Positions 30,991-42,050 of a stretch of 64,000 bases of DNA are shown here, one piece after another (positions within the stretch are counted from its first letter, which is position 1; each line of letters begins with the position of its first letter). The notes beneath the pieces are model-generated. The model saw only the letters and a program-made list of their open reading frames with translations, searched no databases and was not told the origin of the DNA. Made by a program: the position numbers and the translations under genes. This DNA comes from Angiostrongylus vasorum (lineage: Eukaryota > Nematoda > Chromadorea > Rhabditida > Metastrongylidae). The DNA is taken from contig JADANN010000108.1 in NCBI GenBank assembly GCA_018806985.1, positions 1,054,001 through 1,118,000 of the forward strand. Direction: 5' to 3'.

Positions 30991-32925
30991 TATGATAAAG
31001 CAGATTTGCAATTTGATTTGCACAGCACAGTTGATGAGCAGTCAGCACTCTGGTGGGGGATTCTGCTGCGTAGGATTCCCGTTCTTCTACACGATAAAAA
31101 AAAACTTTCCATCTATCACGTTGGCAGAATCTCATCAGTTAAGTTCCCTGAAGGAATTTTTAAAGTCCGACTATAAACCCTATGCTAATCCAATGGACAA
31201 CTTTCACTCTACTTCAATAAAAGCGATACGCTCTGGATCGGACGCATTGTTCTCAATGCATACGTGCCTAAGTTTTAAACAAATATTTTTTCGCTTCACA
31301 ATGACTTCGCTAAAAATCACGGCAATCTACCGATCTGTGCGAAAAAGATGTAGGTTTACTTATTATCTATTTCGTCGATTTATTGATACACGACATTCCG
31401 GTTTTCTGGAGCCCACATAGTTTTCCTTGCCTTTTCGTTATGAAGGCTCATGTTTTCAGTAGTGAACCCATTCTGCAATCCGGATTTTCCTTCGGCAGAA
31501 CGTAAAAAAATGACCATTGATGTTTTGGGTAGCCATGTTTTTTGTCGACAATTTAAAAAATGAAACTTCCATTTTGGAATCTTCTAGAAAGACCACTTAC
31601 ACCCTCAAAATGACAGCAGAAGTTCGTTAAGTTCTCAACTGCTTAGGTGCTTTAGTTATAAAGAAGTTCCACGCCGCTGTTGAAAACCTAGCATGGTTGT
31701 AAATGTCATAACACTTATATCTGTTTGAAAAATTTTTAAAATGGATACATTAGTAAGAGGATAAATGCGGAAGAACAATGGTAGTAAACAGTTTAATAAA
31801 GCAAATAAAGCAATAGCACGATAGCACAAAACACATGTGGTGGTGTAGGTGAGCTGCCCGCATGATTTCTATAGAAAAAAGGAATGATGGTAGGAAAAGG
31901 TATACCTATGAAAAATCCAAGTTTACGAACGGAAATGAAGTAAATAGTCGGATGATTCTATTCGAATATGGAACTTATAACGCCTAAGTCTCTTTGTTAG
32001 AGAGCTGTCCATTACACAGTTCGCTTCTGCTTCCACTACTCTGAAGAAAGGCCGCGACGCAATGTACTAGCACCACGACCAGCGCCAATGTCATCGTTGT
32101 GACATTTATGCACCAAAAAAGATCTTATATGAGTGTGTTTTTCCATTGACTTATACTTTCATCCGGAAAAAATTGACTTGCCGGAATGGAAAAAAGATAA
32201 TATATTTTCGCAACCGTATTCAAATAAGTGGCAAAGTAAAAAGTCACCGTATAGCAACAGCATGGTTAGAAGTGCCCGAACATGGCCGCAGGGGTCGTCG
32301 ATCCAATCCCCCTCCCCTCCCCCCTCACCCCGAATTTAACCAAGCATTCCACCGCTAGTTTCCTGAAAAACAAATATTTCCAAGTATCGGGCTTTTTTTG
32401 TCGGTCACGACGAAGGGAAGGAAGCAACAATCTTTAGTCCTAGTTCTAAAGAAAGAAAGGTCACTTGTAATATAAGACTGAGAAATGGTTGTAGACTGTG
32501 ACATTTTCTAGCAATGTATGAGGGGCCACGATGGCAGCGACGCATTGCTCCCACTGACAGAAAAGAATTGCACTGCGAAGCAATATGTAAGTAAAGAAGA
32601 ACGACCGACCGAAAGGATGAAGAAGTGCTCATCGCCAAGGAGATAATGATACCCATTCCACTACGACAAACCAGTTATGTTCCGATTACTTGCACCTTCA
32701 ATATTACCTATCCCACTTCACCTTCTGACTGGTTTTACGGGGATCATGGTGTAAAAAGAAAGGACGACTAGTCAAGTACACGTTATCACAATATACAAAC
32801 AGTTGTGATGAACGGTGACCTCACAACAACTTTATGAAAGGGGAAAAAACAGAGAAAATACAGACAACAAAAAAGATATTTAAGACATATAATTGGTGAC
32901 GTATTTGTTCAATTAATATACAATA
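30991..32925. other. Intergenic, nothing recognised
   Basis: About 1.9 kb without shared repeats that I can support. The plus-strand frame running to 31420 is open but shows no domain or exon structure. A C-rich run (CCCCCTCCCCTCCCCCC) lies at 32310-32328. Confidence 0.4.
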
Positions 32926-32927
32926 GG

Positions 32928-33015
32928 TGGGGAGCGCAGTGTTGGTGATACCTTTCGGTACGAGCAACGCCTCGGATCGATCCCGTTCTGTGTTTATCAA
33001 GCCCTTTATAGTTGG
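32928..33015 (+). repeat. Family A head fragment, diverged
   Basis: GGGGAGCGCAGTGTTGGTGA followed by GGATCGATCCCG keeps the A and B box spacing of the family A head. The body stops soon after AAATTGGTCCA. Confidence 0.5.
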
Positions 33016-34128
33016 GAATAGAGAAATTGGTCCACCACCCCCCTCCCGCCAAAAAAAAGAACAGAAAATCCTCAAAGTCCTGGAATCCACATGATATGTG
33101 ACGTTGGATAGTGTCAAGTAATGTACAGGACATAAAAAAAGTATGTTTGTGAAACCAATAACAATACAAAAAGCGTTTCCTATGGATCACCAAGTCGCCT
33201 AGACTAGTAGCAACAGGAATCTTACGTGCTCCAGAAAGTAAGCTGTATAAGACTGTAAGAAAAGGAAAGAAAGCAAGCCAGAGAGAGAGAGAGAGAAAAT
33301 GACATAGACACACTAGTGGAAGCGGCACAAGGAGACTTCTGATTTGCCTGCACAATACAGAGATGTACTGCCAAGTTTGAAATCCGTTTGCGAATTCGTG
33401 GAAACAACGAACACTTTGAACTGGCATTAAGGGCACACGAGGATCTACACTGAAAACCAGATCAAAATTGGTGTTTTTGAAAGCGAATTACGGATTCGTT
33501 GGGTGTTGGTTCCGCCAAGGCATCGATCATCAATGGCGCCATGTGGTGCGGCTGACTACCCTACCCTACAGTACATCTCAACGTAAAGATAACAGTACTA
33601 GTACAGCAACAATTAAGGCAAAGCATTAATTCGACACTTAAAAAAGTAAAAGAAATCTAAGCTAAAGTAGAAAATGCTCTACCGAAGATGCATCAACATT
33701 TGATCCTAATGCTGGCTCGAAAATTCTGCGCACAATAGCCATGAGCCCTACAAAATTGGAAAGCTTAAGGTTTGAACTGAAAGCATTGACTTATAGTGTA
33801 AAAACCCAACCAGAAGAAACATGAACATTTGTAAGATCTCAGAAATGTAAGGACGATGAAATCACTAAAAGACCAAACATATTCATTGATCTCTGCACGG
33901 AAGCGGACCGGGAGCAAGTAGCAGGTCTTGTTTACACTCGTGTCTACAGTTTTCGTCAATAAAATTGTACTCAGTTGCAAATAAACAACCGCTCTTAGCA
34001 ATATTCATTTAACACACTATTCATATAATACAGTACCATATTTAATAAAGAACATGGAATTAACAGAAAAGTAATGCCGAGAATCCACACGAACGAATAG
34101 TGCTATAAAACCACGTACTACAGAAGTT
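33016..34128. other. Intergenic, nothing recognised
   Basis: A (GA)n run of about 18 bases lies near 33280-33297. The long minus-strand frame at 32909-33436 crosses the SINE fragment and this run and is not a credible gene. Confidence 0.4.
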
Positions 34129-34129
34129 T

Positions 34130-34395
34130 GCTTAAGCACTACGGTCAATCTTTTAGGGATGCGCCATCCATTTAACTCTGTTCTTAGTGTCGTAGATGTG
34201 ACTAAACTCATATATGGCCTATGTAATGACTTGCTCTGGTCTATCAATGGATGAAACCCGTGTTGGACCAGCCCCTTACCAATTTACCGACCTCACATTC
34301 ATGATAGTGTTGGCTAGACAGTCTGCCGAGTAGAACCAATGACTTTCTGCGCATTGCAAGGGCACCTCTAACCAATGTGCTAGACGCGCCTCATT
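34130..34395 (-). mobile_element. Family A SINE, diverged
   Basis: Minus-strand old copy keeping the order of landmarks: TTTTAGGGATGCGCCATCCA, a diverged middle, CCAATTTACCGACC-type body and CAATGTGCTAGACGCGCC head complement. Confidence 0.75.
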
Positions 34396-34639
34396 AAGCT
34401 AATAGGCTAATGTTTTGTGCAATTCCCTGTTTAGTAATGAAATGAGTTTCAAAACCTCGCCCGCCCTAAACGAACGTCACAGACCATACGAATTCATTTC
34501 TTCTTTGTTTGTCTGGCTCGGAAACTGTAAACAAGTGAAGCGATGAGGTAACAAAGTAAAGGCCTGCTCGTAACGTCTATTGTGATGACTCAAAAGAAAT
34601 TGTGGATTACAGAATACTTTTAACGGGATTGAGAATACA

Positions 34640-35165
34640 GGACACATGACGGCATTAAAAGCAAGACTGTGGGCAACAATTCAGCAGCACGGCTGAAAAA
34701 GTTTTGTGAAAGCGAGATTAAACGACATGCAAACCAAAACCGATGGCTAGGAGACCACCTTCACTTTACTGATCACATTGCGATTATAATATCAAGCATT
34801 AGCAAGCCGGAAAGAATACAGGCCAATTTCCATGGCGTATGTAGGTTAACTGGCCTTAAATTGAATTTCAAGAAAAGGATTTCTAGGGGAAATGGATCCG
34901 TCTACGATGACCCACTAACGGCTAACGGGATGAACACCTCCGAATGTTCTAGATGTTCGGTCGGAAAGTTAAACTGATGAATGGCTTAGCCAACAGCATC
35001 GTAGATGTGAAAAAGGCTAAGAACACTAAGCTGCACGCCTTTCTGATTCTTTTGTCGTCCATTCTGCTTAAGTTACACCTCAGAAATCTGGCCTCTGTCC
35101 AAGTAATTTAAAAGATCACTCGGGGTTATCGAATACGCTACCCAGAGAGTGATACTATGAGTGTT
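34640..35165 (+). pseudogene. RTE retrotransposon fragment, 5' part of a broken copy
   Basis: Decayed plus-strand copy: LHFTDHIAIIISSISKPERI matches the FADD block, TANGMNTSECS matches LNGTNISECS, followed by AKNTKLHAF and a LRNLASVQ-like remnant. It stops at about 35165, where family C sequence begins. Confidence 0.75.
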
Positions 35166-35290
35166 TAAACAGCTGAGCTTACACGAGGTTGTTACACAAC
35201 TTTTACTTGGCTAACGTTTCGACGTCTTCGTCTTCCTCAGAACCGACGATTCGAGTCGATGTCCAGATGACTGAGATGCTATGAGTATCC
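35166..35290 (-). repeat. Family C repeat inserted in RTE sequence
   Basis: Contains ACACGAGGTTGTTACACAAC and GGCTAACGTTTCGACGTCTT, then CTTCCTCAGAACCGACGA. It separates two RTE pieces that lie in the same orientation and order. Confidence 0.6.
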
Positions 35291-35489
35291 CATATCATGC
35301 AAATTTGGGAGAGAATACTTAAACAATAGGATGCGTCAGCTTTGCTGGTGGTTCGCGCACCAGCACGACTTCCATTTGTTTTTCTCTCGCCCTAAGGTTG
35401 TTGGTGGTGGCGGTTTACTTCGAACATGATGACGTTCGTCGGACCCAAAACATGATTGCTGCAACCTATGTCGTCGAATAAGAATTGAA

Positions 35490-35720
35490 AACACCTCTGT
35501 ATACGTTAGGAGATGATGAGGATAGGTGATACGTCTAAATGACAACCGATGGACAAGCGACATTAATGAATGTTCCACAGGTTGTCAAGCACACAACGGC
35601 AATACCGACGAGAAAGTCAGCCTTGAACACGAAGACCGAAGAAAGAAAACAAGGTGCTTCGCCGTTTAGCCGAAGCTAACGCACAACTCTGGTGCGCCAC
35701 AGAGGCTAAAAAAAATCTTA
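35490..35720 (+). pseudogene. RTE retrotransposon fragment, 3' part of the broken copy
   Basis: GTGATACGTCTAAATGACAA then CCGATGGACAAGCGAC corresponds to the VMRMNDNRWT block near the RTE 3' end, followed by a decayed TRWSEFF region. Colinear with the fragment ending at 35165. Confidence 0.65.
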
Positions 35721-35751
35721 CGGTGATACACTGATTTGTTGATGAGCAAAC

Positions 35752-35885
35752 ACGAGGTGGCTAACAGCAAGATGTATTCCATTCAATACTGGGCGACGTT
35801 TCGGCGGTTTCGCTTTCTTCAGAGCCCTTCCTTTGATGTTCTTGAATCCTCCAGCTATTATCGGGATCAGCCGCACAGAGTCTTA
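35752..35885. repeat. Family D repeat
   Basis: Shares ACGTTTCGGCGG, CTTTCTTCAGAGCCC and, 70 bases on, CAGCCGCACAGAGT with 48465-48600. These words resemble family C but the flanks differ. Confidence 0.5.
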
Positions 35886-36364
35886 GATGGGTGATAAAGG
35901 TGAAATTTAGAAAACCTCACAATGATGTAGGCCACAAAAAGATTGCTATGCGGCCCAGAAATGTAATACTCCAAATCATCCGAAGCAGTTAAATAACCAA
36001 AATACCGTATAAAAATACAAAGAAGTTGGAAATAAACGTGCGCGTGAATACAAACACGTAAAAGTTGTGTAATCAAACTCTACGAAAGAAAATAACAACG
36101 AGCAGATGCAGAATTAATAGACGAGTTTGGCGACAGTTTACCAGCCTTTCTATAGTTCATCTACTTCAAAGTGCCAGCGGGTTTACCTGGACACAAAAAA
36201 AATACCGCGTGGTGCCCTCTTCGGACCGATCAAGAGCCTGTGCTGGCTGGTAAATGCTTCAGTTAGGAAATCCTCAGACAGAAGTTTGTCATGACAGCTT
36301 ACGACAACTCGACAATGGGTGGAAGTACTTAAGACACTTAGAAGAAGTTTATGAGTACGTCAGC
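35886..36364. other. Intergenic, nothing recognised
   Basis: No repeat family or exon recognised. Confidence 0.4.
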
Positions 36365-36371
36365 GTGACAG

Positions 36372-36560
36372 ATGGACGGTGTGCGAACTGTCACAGGTCG
36401 TCCAAGCGGTGGCGCTGATCAATCCGGAGCGCGCTCCGTCCGCCTCGGTTGCACTCCGTCCCTGCCGCCGAACGCCTGCGTCTCCGGTCCGGACGGCCTG
36501 CTCAGCGTTCTCCGTTGTCCTTGCCGCTGCAGCGACGTCACTCGCAATTCCGCCGCGTAA
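36372..36560. other. G+C-rich island of unknown nature
   Basis: About 190 bases of strikingly G+C-rich, CpG-rich sequence (for example GAGCGCGCTCCGTCCGCCTC) in an otherwise A+T-rich region. Two plus frames and one minus frame stay open through it. The plus-frame peptide is Ala/Pro/Arg-rich, with no motif I know. It could be a coding exon, a promoter-like CpG cluster or foreign sequence. Confidence 0.5.
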
Positions 36561-36887
36561 AGAGTGCAGATCGTTTCTTCCTCCCTATCCTTTTTTTTCC
36601 TTTGCCATACTAGTTAGACTTGCAAATCTCAGTCGCCCATAAGATGGGTAGTATGGCATAGCGCAATCTCACTACGAAAAGTAGAGGAGAAGTAGGAAGA
36701 GATAGCAGCTGATTCAAAAATACTGTACTTGTAAAGTGTATTTCTTAGTATAAATTAGTATGGTTTCCAATGCACCAAGCACTTATTGTATTCTGGTCCT
36801 ACTTATCAAAATGTGCACACTACAGCACAGTTCCTATTGGACTAGTAAGTTGTTAACTGGGAAGATTCGTTTTCGTTCAGTTCTTAG

Positions 36888-37172
36888 GATAAGGGATAAA
36901 GGATAAAGTTCTCGGCGTTGACCAATCCTTGGCGGAGGCGCCATGCATTAGACTTCACTAAGCATCGTTGGAGGTGATTGAATGCATGTCTGGCCTTTAC
37001 AATGACTCGCGGTGGCCTACCGATGCATTGAGACAGTGCAGCTATCCTCTCAGACAAGTCTGGTACCAACTGCCCGTCCCCGGAGAGATGGAAGGCTTGG
37101 TGAGCCGCGGGCGCGGACACCGATCCCATGTGTGTGTCACAGGGCGCCTCCGACCACTGTGCCACACTCCTT
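36888..37172 (-). mobile_element. Family A tRNA-derived SINE
   Basis: Minus-strand copy with a clear repeated tail on the plus strand (GGATAAGGGATAAAGGATAA), then TTCTCGGCGTTGACC and head complement CCACTGTGCCACACTCC. Confidence 0.92.
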
Positions 37173-38870
37173 TTTAATTCTTAGGATAACAATAAGGGCT
37201 TTCGGAAGGACATACCGAACTTTGACAGCATGGAAATTTTGCAGACGTTTAGTAAGAAACGCTAGCTGCCAGACATCAATGCACAAGGGTGATATCCAAA
37301 GGTGTAAGTGGACCTCCGCGACTATAATGTTTCGTAATTAGTTTTGATGTGGGACCATGAGAGTTAAACTATCTCTTACCACTATGTGAAACGAACAACG
37401 CCAAAAATTATATCTGTATTATAAAAATTACATCCAAAACTACAAAAATTTTCTATGACATTAATTTCTACACTGCACGGTAAGACATCCGTGTACAAGG
37501 TGGTCGAGAAGTTTAGACGTGACGAGGCATAGTTTTCTGCATTCTACCATATTTTCGATAGTCTAATATTTCCACAACGAATTTCAATCACATGTAGACA
37601 AGTTCATGACACAGATGGTCCAATTCTATCACTTAACTTGGGCTCTTAGAAGACCACTCAACCTTGACAAGATGCATTGGAAAATCCGACTCCAGGTTGG
37701 CTTTCCCGCTTTCTGAGCAGGCTTCCAGTCCACTTTAAAGCTCATGTTGGATTTCAAAAGAAAGTTTCCTTGAAAACCCCATCTTGGTAGACTTGGTCAC
37801 GTTGTTTGACATTTTGTCCGCAAAAACTCAAGTTAAGTTTATTCGTAAAAAACTACAGGGTTTTTCTTCTTCAATTCCAGTGAGTCTTCCTTACAACATC
37901 GCTCCTTTCTGAAGCATGTTCTGCCAGTTCTCCTTTTTTCGACATTGCTCCAGTATGTAGCCGTTCTGAGAATTGTGACTGATGTCTGTCCTGAGAGTTA
38001 TGTATGAATTAAACCGTGAAAATGGTCTCACTCGGGTGTAGGACATATTTCAAGTGGCGTGTCTTAAAGATTTTCAGCATTTCTCAGTATTTATCTAATC
38101 GATTCGCCCTAGCTGTGTTGCTTATCTGTTATCTATTGAGCAAAAGATAGGTCTGGAATCCCAGTTCCTCGTTGAACTTCGAATGGACAGGTGAGCAAGC
38201 TAATCTAAGATTTCAGCAATATCGTTTAGGCTAAGGACGTCGTCTCTGCCAATTCTCTTCTTCATAAGTCCACGGCTCTGTCTGGTGATCATCGGACGGG
38301 AACAACCCAATTTTCGCTTCACATCAACGTTTCCTTCGCAGTTCCCAATAGAATTGCGACTTTTTTAAATGAAATGTTTGCGGAACATTCTCCATTTTCT
38401 GCAAGGTGAGCAGGAATTGAGATCTAGTCTGTCTGTGTTGTAAATGATTGACGTACTTATGTTTATGTTCGTACGGATTGTATCCTGTACTTAAATTCGA
38501 CCAACAGTACACCACTAAGTGACTACGAATTACACGGGTAGTATTTAGGAGCGACGCAACAAGTAGGTTCATCTCTCTCTCTCTCTCTCATCTACTCTGG
38601 GACACTTTTTTTCCGACTGGATCATATATTCGCTACTGGGTCATCATTTATTGAAATGGAGTGTGTCTAGTAATTATGATCGGGTTAGATTTGTTCACTA
38701 AGGACAGATTTATTTACTGCAGTAAAATTTCTATTAAAGATGAATGTTGTTTTTAGTGGCCTCGGACGTTTAAGACAAGTTTTCCAAATCCACTATATTT
38801 CAATGTGTTCTAATTAAAATTGCAGGGCTTTTTACACGCAACAAACTTTTTGTTTTAAAACTTTTCTTCA
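37173..38870. other. Intergenic, no recognised gene
   Basis: Minus-strand open stretches around 38325-38200 (KRKLGCSRPMITRQSRGLMK and on) look protein-like but match no family I can name; possibly a DNA-transposon remnant. A (CT)n run lies at about 38573-38589. Confidence 0.35.
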
Positions 38871-38875
38871 CCTAC

Positions 38876-38964
38876 CCACAGTTCGCCGTTAGTATTACCA
38901 ACGACAACGGCAGAGTTGAGGGACCTATTCGTTGGCAAGTCAAAAATAACAGGATACAGCTCCA
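38876..38964 (-). CDS. Possible unassigned exon
   Basis: On the minus strand, after the acceptor GTTGTCAG, 29 codons read ELYPVIFDLPTNRSLNSAVV, then GNTNGELW, and end at a good donor, GTAGGT. The peptide looks like a beta-propeller or FG-GAP-type repeat strand. I cannot name the gene. No neighbouring exon was confirmed. A Ser-rich frame on the same strand at about 39255-39165 also follows an acceptor. Confidence 0.35.
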
Positions 38965-39589
38965 CTGACAACGAACGAGCGCACGGTTTTGCACTGTTGC
39001 GTAGGACCAATACGAAATGGTTAATAGAATATCAATACCATTTTTTTGTTCTCCAAATCTTAAGGAACTATAAGTAACTAAATCGTCTATTGAGGACCAG
39101 AAGATGCAGGTTAAAAAATATGAAGCATGGTGTAGGATCGGGCCAGTTGAGAATACACCACCGCTAAATGTCGTATGAAACCAACGAAGACCTCTTCGAA
39201 CTATGCGGCGATAGAGAATTCGGCGGCTTTGATGTCTTCGTCGAGACGGTTTCAACTGTGAACATCGAAGAGAACAACGTTCCTTCGAAATCTAACGACT
39301 CAAATAAAACGTCTGAGTTGAAAAATGTGGACCAATTCCAGTACTGATTGATAATCTTCGTCGTCTATACCCAGTAACGAAGAATGAGTCCAAGCATTTC
39401 ATACGAACCTAAAGAAGTTTTCATGAAAGGCCAACTATGAATTTTAATAGAGTAAACATGGTGAGCGACTTTCTGATTTTGTCACGATAAGCACTCCCAT
39501 TCATTTAACTCAATTTAATTTTAACTTAACTGTTAGAAACCCTTCTTTCAGGGTTAGATGGTATCACCTGTATCACCCTGTGGTCCCAT

Positions 39590-40160
39590 TGGTCGTCCAG
39601 TGACTCCAGCGGGCGCCAATAAATCTTCCATTTTTTCCTTGTCACGTGCAAGAGTAGCCCAGTGGGTTCTGCTCGCTCTAGGGACTCGTTGATCATAATA
39701 TCTTTCTTCTAGGCTTTTCGCGAAGAACTCTGACCATCGAGTCGGTAGTCTTCCTGCAGTACGTTTGACATCCCGAGGAATCTAGTCACTAACGGCTTTT
39801 GTCCATCGGTTGTCATTCATACGCATTACGTGTCCGGTCCACCTTATCTTCGATTGTTTGGCGTACAGAACGGCATGTTTGATTCTTGATCGTTGATGCA
39901 GGTCGGAGCTTCGGATCCCTTCCCTTACTTGCGTGAAACGGGATACTCCTAGCATCGCCCTTTCGATTGCGCGTTCGATAACGCTGAGTGATCTTTCATC
40001 CTGCTTACGCAGCGACCAGGTTTCTGACGCCTACGTCAGGGCAAGAAGTACCGTTGAGTCGAAAGGGTGGGCACGGAGTCGGGTGTTCCTTGTTCTCTTC
40101 ACTACATCCTCGATGCTTTTGAAAGCTCCCAAGTCGCTCGTTTCCTTCTGCTCAACTTTG
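39590..40160 (-). pseudogene. RTE retrotransposon 3' part, minus strand
   Basis: Minus-strand copy of the RTE 3' third, better preserved than most: RSLSVIERAIERAMLGVSRF, then IKHAVLYAKQSKIRW and VMRMNDNRWTKAVSD, ending at the WATLAR and WRP region near 39590. Its 5' limit is at GAGCAGAAGGAAACGAG (minus strand), next to an inverted piece of the same element. Confidence 0.88.
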
Positions 40161-40162
40161 AT

Positions 40163-40217
40163 TGGTTTCGTATGCCCCATTCACGCTCAACGGAACGAAT
40201 ATCTTCAAATGTTCCAG
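40163..40217 (+). pseudogene. Inverted RTE piece joined to the minus copy
   Basis: TTTCGTATGCCCCATTCACG followed by CTCAACGGAACGAATATCTT is nearly identical to 10037-10090 of the main RTE copy, in plus orientation. It directly abuts the minus-oriented 3' part. Confidence 0.85.
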
Positions 40218-40479
40218 TTACATGGTATAGAAGCTAAAAGGGCGTTCACACAGCATGCCGAGTCTTCGCCATTAACAATACGAATGTCATTTTCCGGCGT
40301 CCACTCGAAACAGTCACTGCTTCTAGTAAGACAGCGGCAAAAAACCTTGCATACCTTCTATCCCGATCGCTCAGCCACACTCATCTATCTCGGTGCTAAA
40401 TCAGACAGCATAGATTTGTTTTTTTCAACCCTGCTTTGTTCCGAACTCCATCATGCCCATCGCCGTTGAAGCATCTTAC

Positions 40480-40985
40480 AACACCAGATCTAGGCAGGTC
40501 AACGTACAGCAATACCACATTCGTTTTGCTGATTATATCGCTGTTAGAACACCAATCATTGGCAGCAGGAGCAAACACTTTCCGACACTGACAACCCTTG
40601 TGAAAAAGATTGGTCTTTTGTTGAAAAAATCGTGTTGGTAAAAATTGGACATCTTTGACGAACTAGCCGCACTCAATGGAATGAGTACTTTTGAACACTC
40701 TATCTATCTCTGGGTCAAAAACTCAACGCGATGAAATAAATAGCTTTAGAGCTGGATAGAAGGAGTCGGGCAGCTTGATAAGCTTTCAAGAGCATCGAGG
40801 AGTGAAGACAAAATAAATTCTACTGGTGGCACTCTACTTTTCAATTCTATGATTCTTCCAGCCTTAAACTTTAACGTTATGTGGGCAGAATGCAAGATCA
40901 CTTACCACTACCGAGCCCGCAGTCAAGAGGGCGATGCTAGAAGTATTCAGATTTACGAAATTGTGAGAGCGAGTCTGAAATTCTA
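40480..40985 (+). pseudogene. Older RTE fragment
   Basis: Plus-strand decayed copy: IRFADYIAV matches LRFADDIVL, with the second catalytic Asp changed to Tyr. It continues with VKKIGLLLKK and a CTTTCAAGAGCATCGAGGA block shared with the main copy near 10167. Confidence 0.7.
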
Positions 40986-41464
40986 ATCTACATTAGGAAT
41001 AAAGATGGATTCGCCCTCTGTGATAAAGTTGGTGGACCGACATGATACGTCCTAGTGATACCCGGTGCACAAAAAATCGTTGGCAAATGAATTCTGCGGG
41101 AGCAAATCTAGTAAAGATAGGGCATATATCTATCATCTCGCCACTTTAATTTGACTCACGAAGCATAACTTTAGGAAGGATTCCATGCCTATTACTAAGA
41201 TAACTTTGCTAATTGCTACTGTTATAGAACTATCCTAATCGCAATCTCAATTCTAAGGAGTCAAAAGACCTTGCTTTCCACAAAAGTCAGCGTTTAGTGG
41301 TAAAGAATTGGTAACGCTCCGGTACGGCTATCTCGCGATTTTTGGGGTACACAAAGCTCAACCAGTATTCAGAACACTAGTGAGAAAAGAACTCTACCGA
41401 TGGATGGCAGCTACTATACCATGAGACGAATAGAAGAAGGGATCGTGTTTTAATCAAGACAAAA
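40986..41464. other. Intergenic, probably further decayed RTE sequence
   Basis: Scattered weak similarity to the RTE 3' end (for example CGTTGGCAAATGAA-type words near 41080). Nothing firm can be annotated. Confidence 0.3.
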
Positions 41465-41645
41465 CGTCTGAGCGAACCGACTCTATACGAAGACGAAGAA
41501 GCCACATCGAGCAGATGAACAACTGTGGACTTGGATCATCGGCTCTGATGATAACAACCTCGTGTAGACTCAGCACTTTAAACATGTATTGATTTATGAT
41601 ACCGAGGTTAAAGGAAAGTTGGTTTTTGAAATGTGAAAACGTCTG
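41465..41645 (+). repeat. Family C repeat
   Basis: GAAGACGAAGAAGCCACATC to CATCGGCTCTGATGATAACA matches the sequence at position 1-100; then ACAACCTCGTGTAGACTCAG matches the inverse of 35175. GGAAAGTTGGTTTTTGAAA follows. Confidence 0.55.
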
Positions 41646-41717
41646 GATTATTTTGAAAAGGCAACTTTGTTCTCAACCAGGCCTAATTTAGAAAATTCTT
41701 CTCTGAAACACAGTAAA

Positions 41718-41765
41718 CTGTGCAGTCGGGAGTTTTGCAAATATCTCAGCATTATTGTGGTTAGA
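41718..41765 (+). repeat. Family B tail fragment
   Basis: GGGAGTTTTGCAAATATCTC and the following AGCATTATTGTGGTT correspond to the family B tail only. Confidence 0.6.
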
Positions 41766-41854
41766 GTTAACTCTATTGCGATGTCAGCTTTCTTAGTCGC
41801 ACTAAAAGTGGAATCTCGTGAAGTGAAACACCGTTCGAATGAAGTTAACGGCGC

Positions 41855-42050
41855 GTTAGCGCACTGGTCGGCAAATAGGTACTAAACTTGTCTGGAAGGA
41901 TAGCAGCACTAACTCGATATATCGGTAGGCCACCTCCAGTCGATGTATAAGCCAAATATGCATTCAATCTCCTCTAACGATGGTTAATGAAATGGAACGC
42001 ATGGCGCATCTCCTAAGGATTGATCAACGCCGACAGCCTTCCCTTCTAAC
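41855..42050 (+). mobile_element. Family A SINE, 5'-truncated
   Basis: Plus-strand body and tail: TAAACTTGTCTGGAAGGATA, ATATCGGTAGGCCACC, then GATTGATCAACGCCGACAGC. The tRNA head is reduced to a GCGCACTGGTCGG trace. Confidence 0.75.

Noticed and set aside
32909..33436. 175-codon minus-strand ORF
   Set aside because: It crosses a family A head fragment, a (GA)n run and an A-rich stretch. Its Leu/Ser/Phe-rich composition follows from these.
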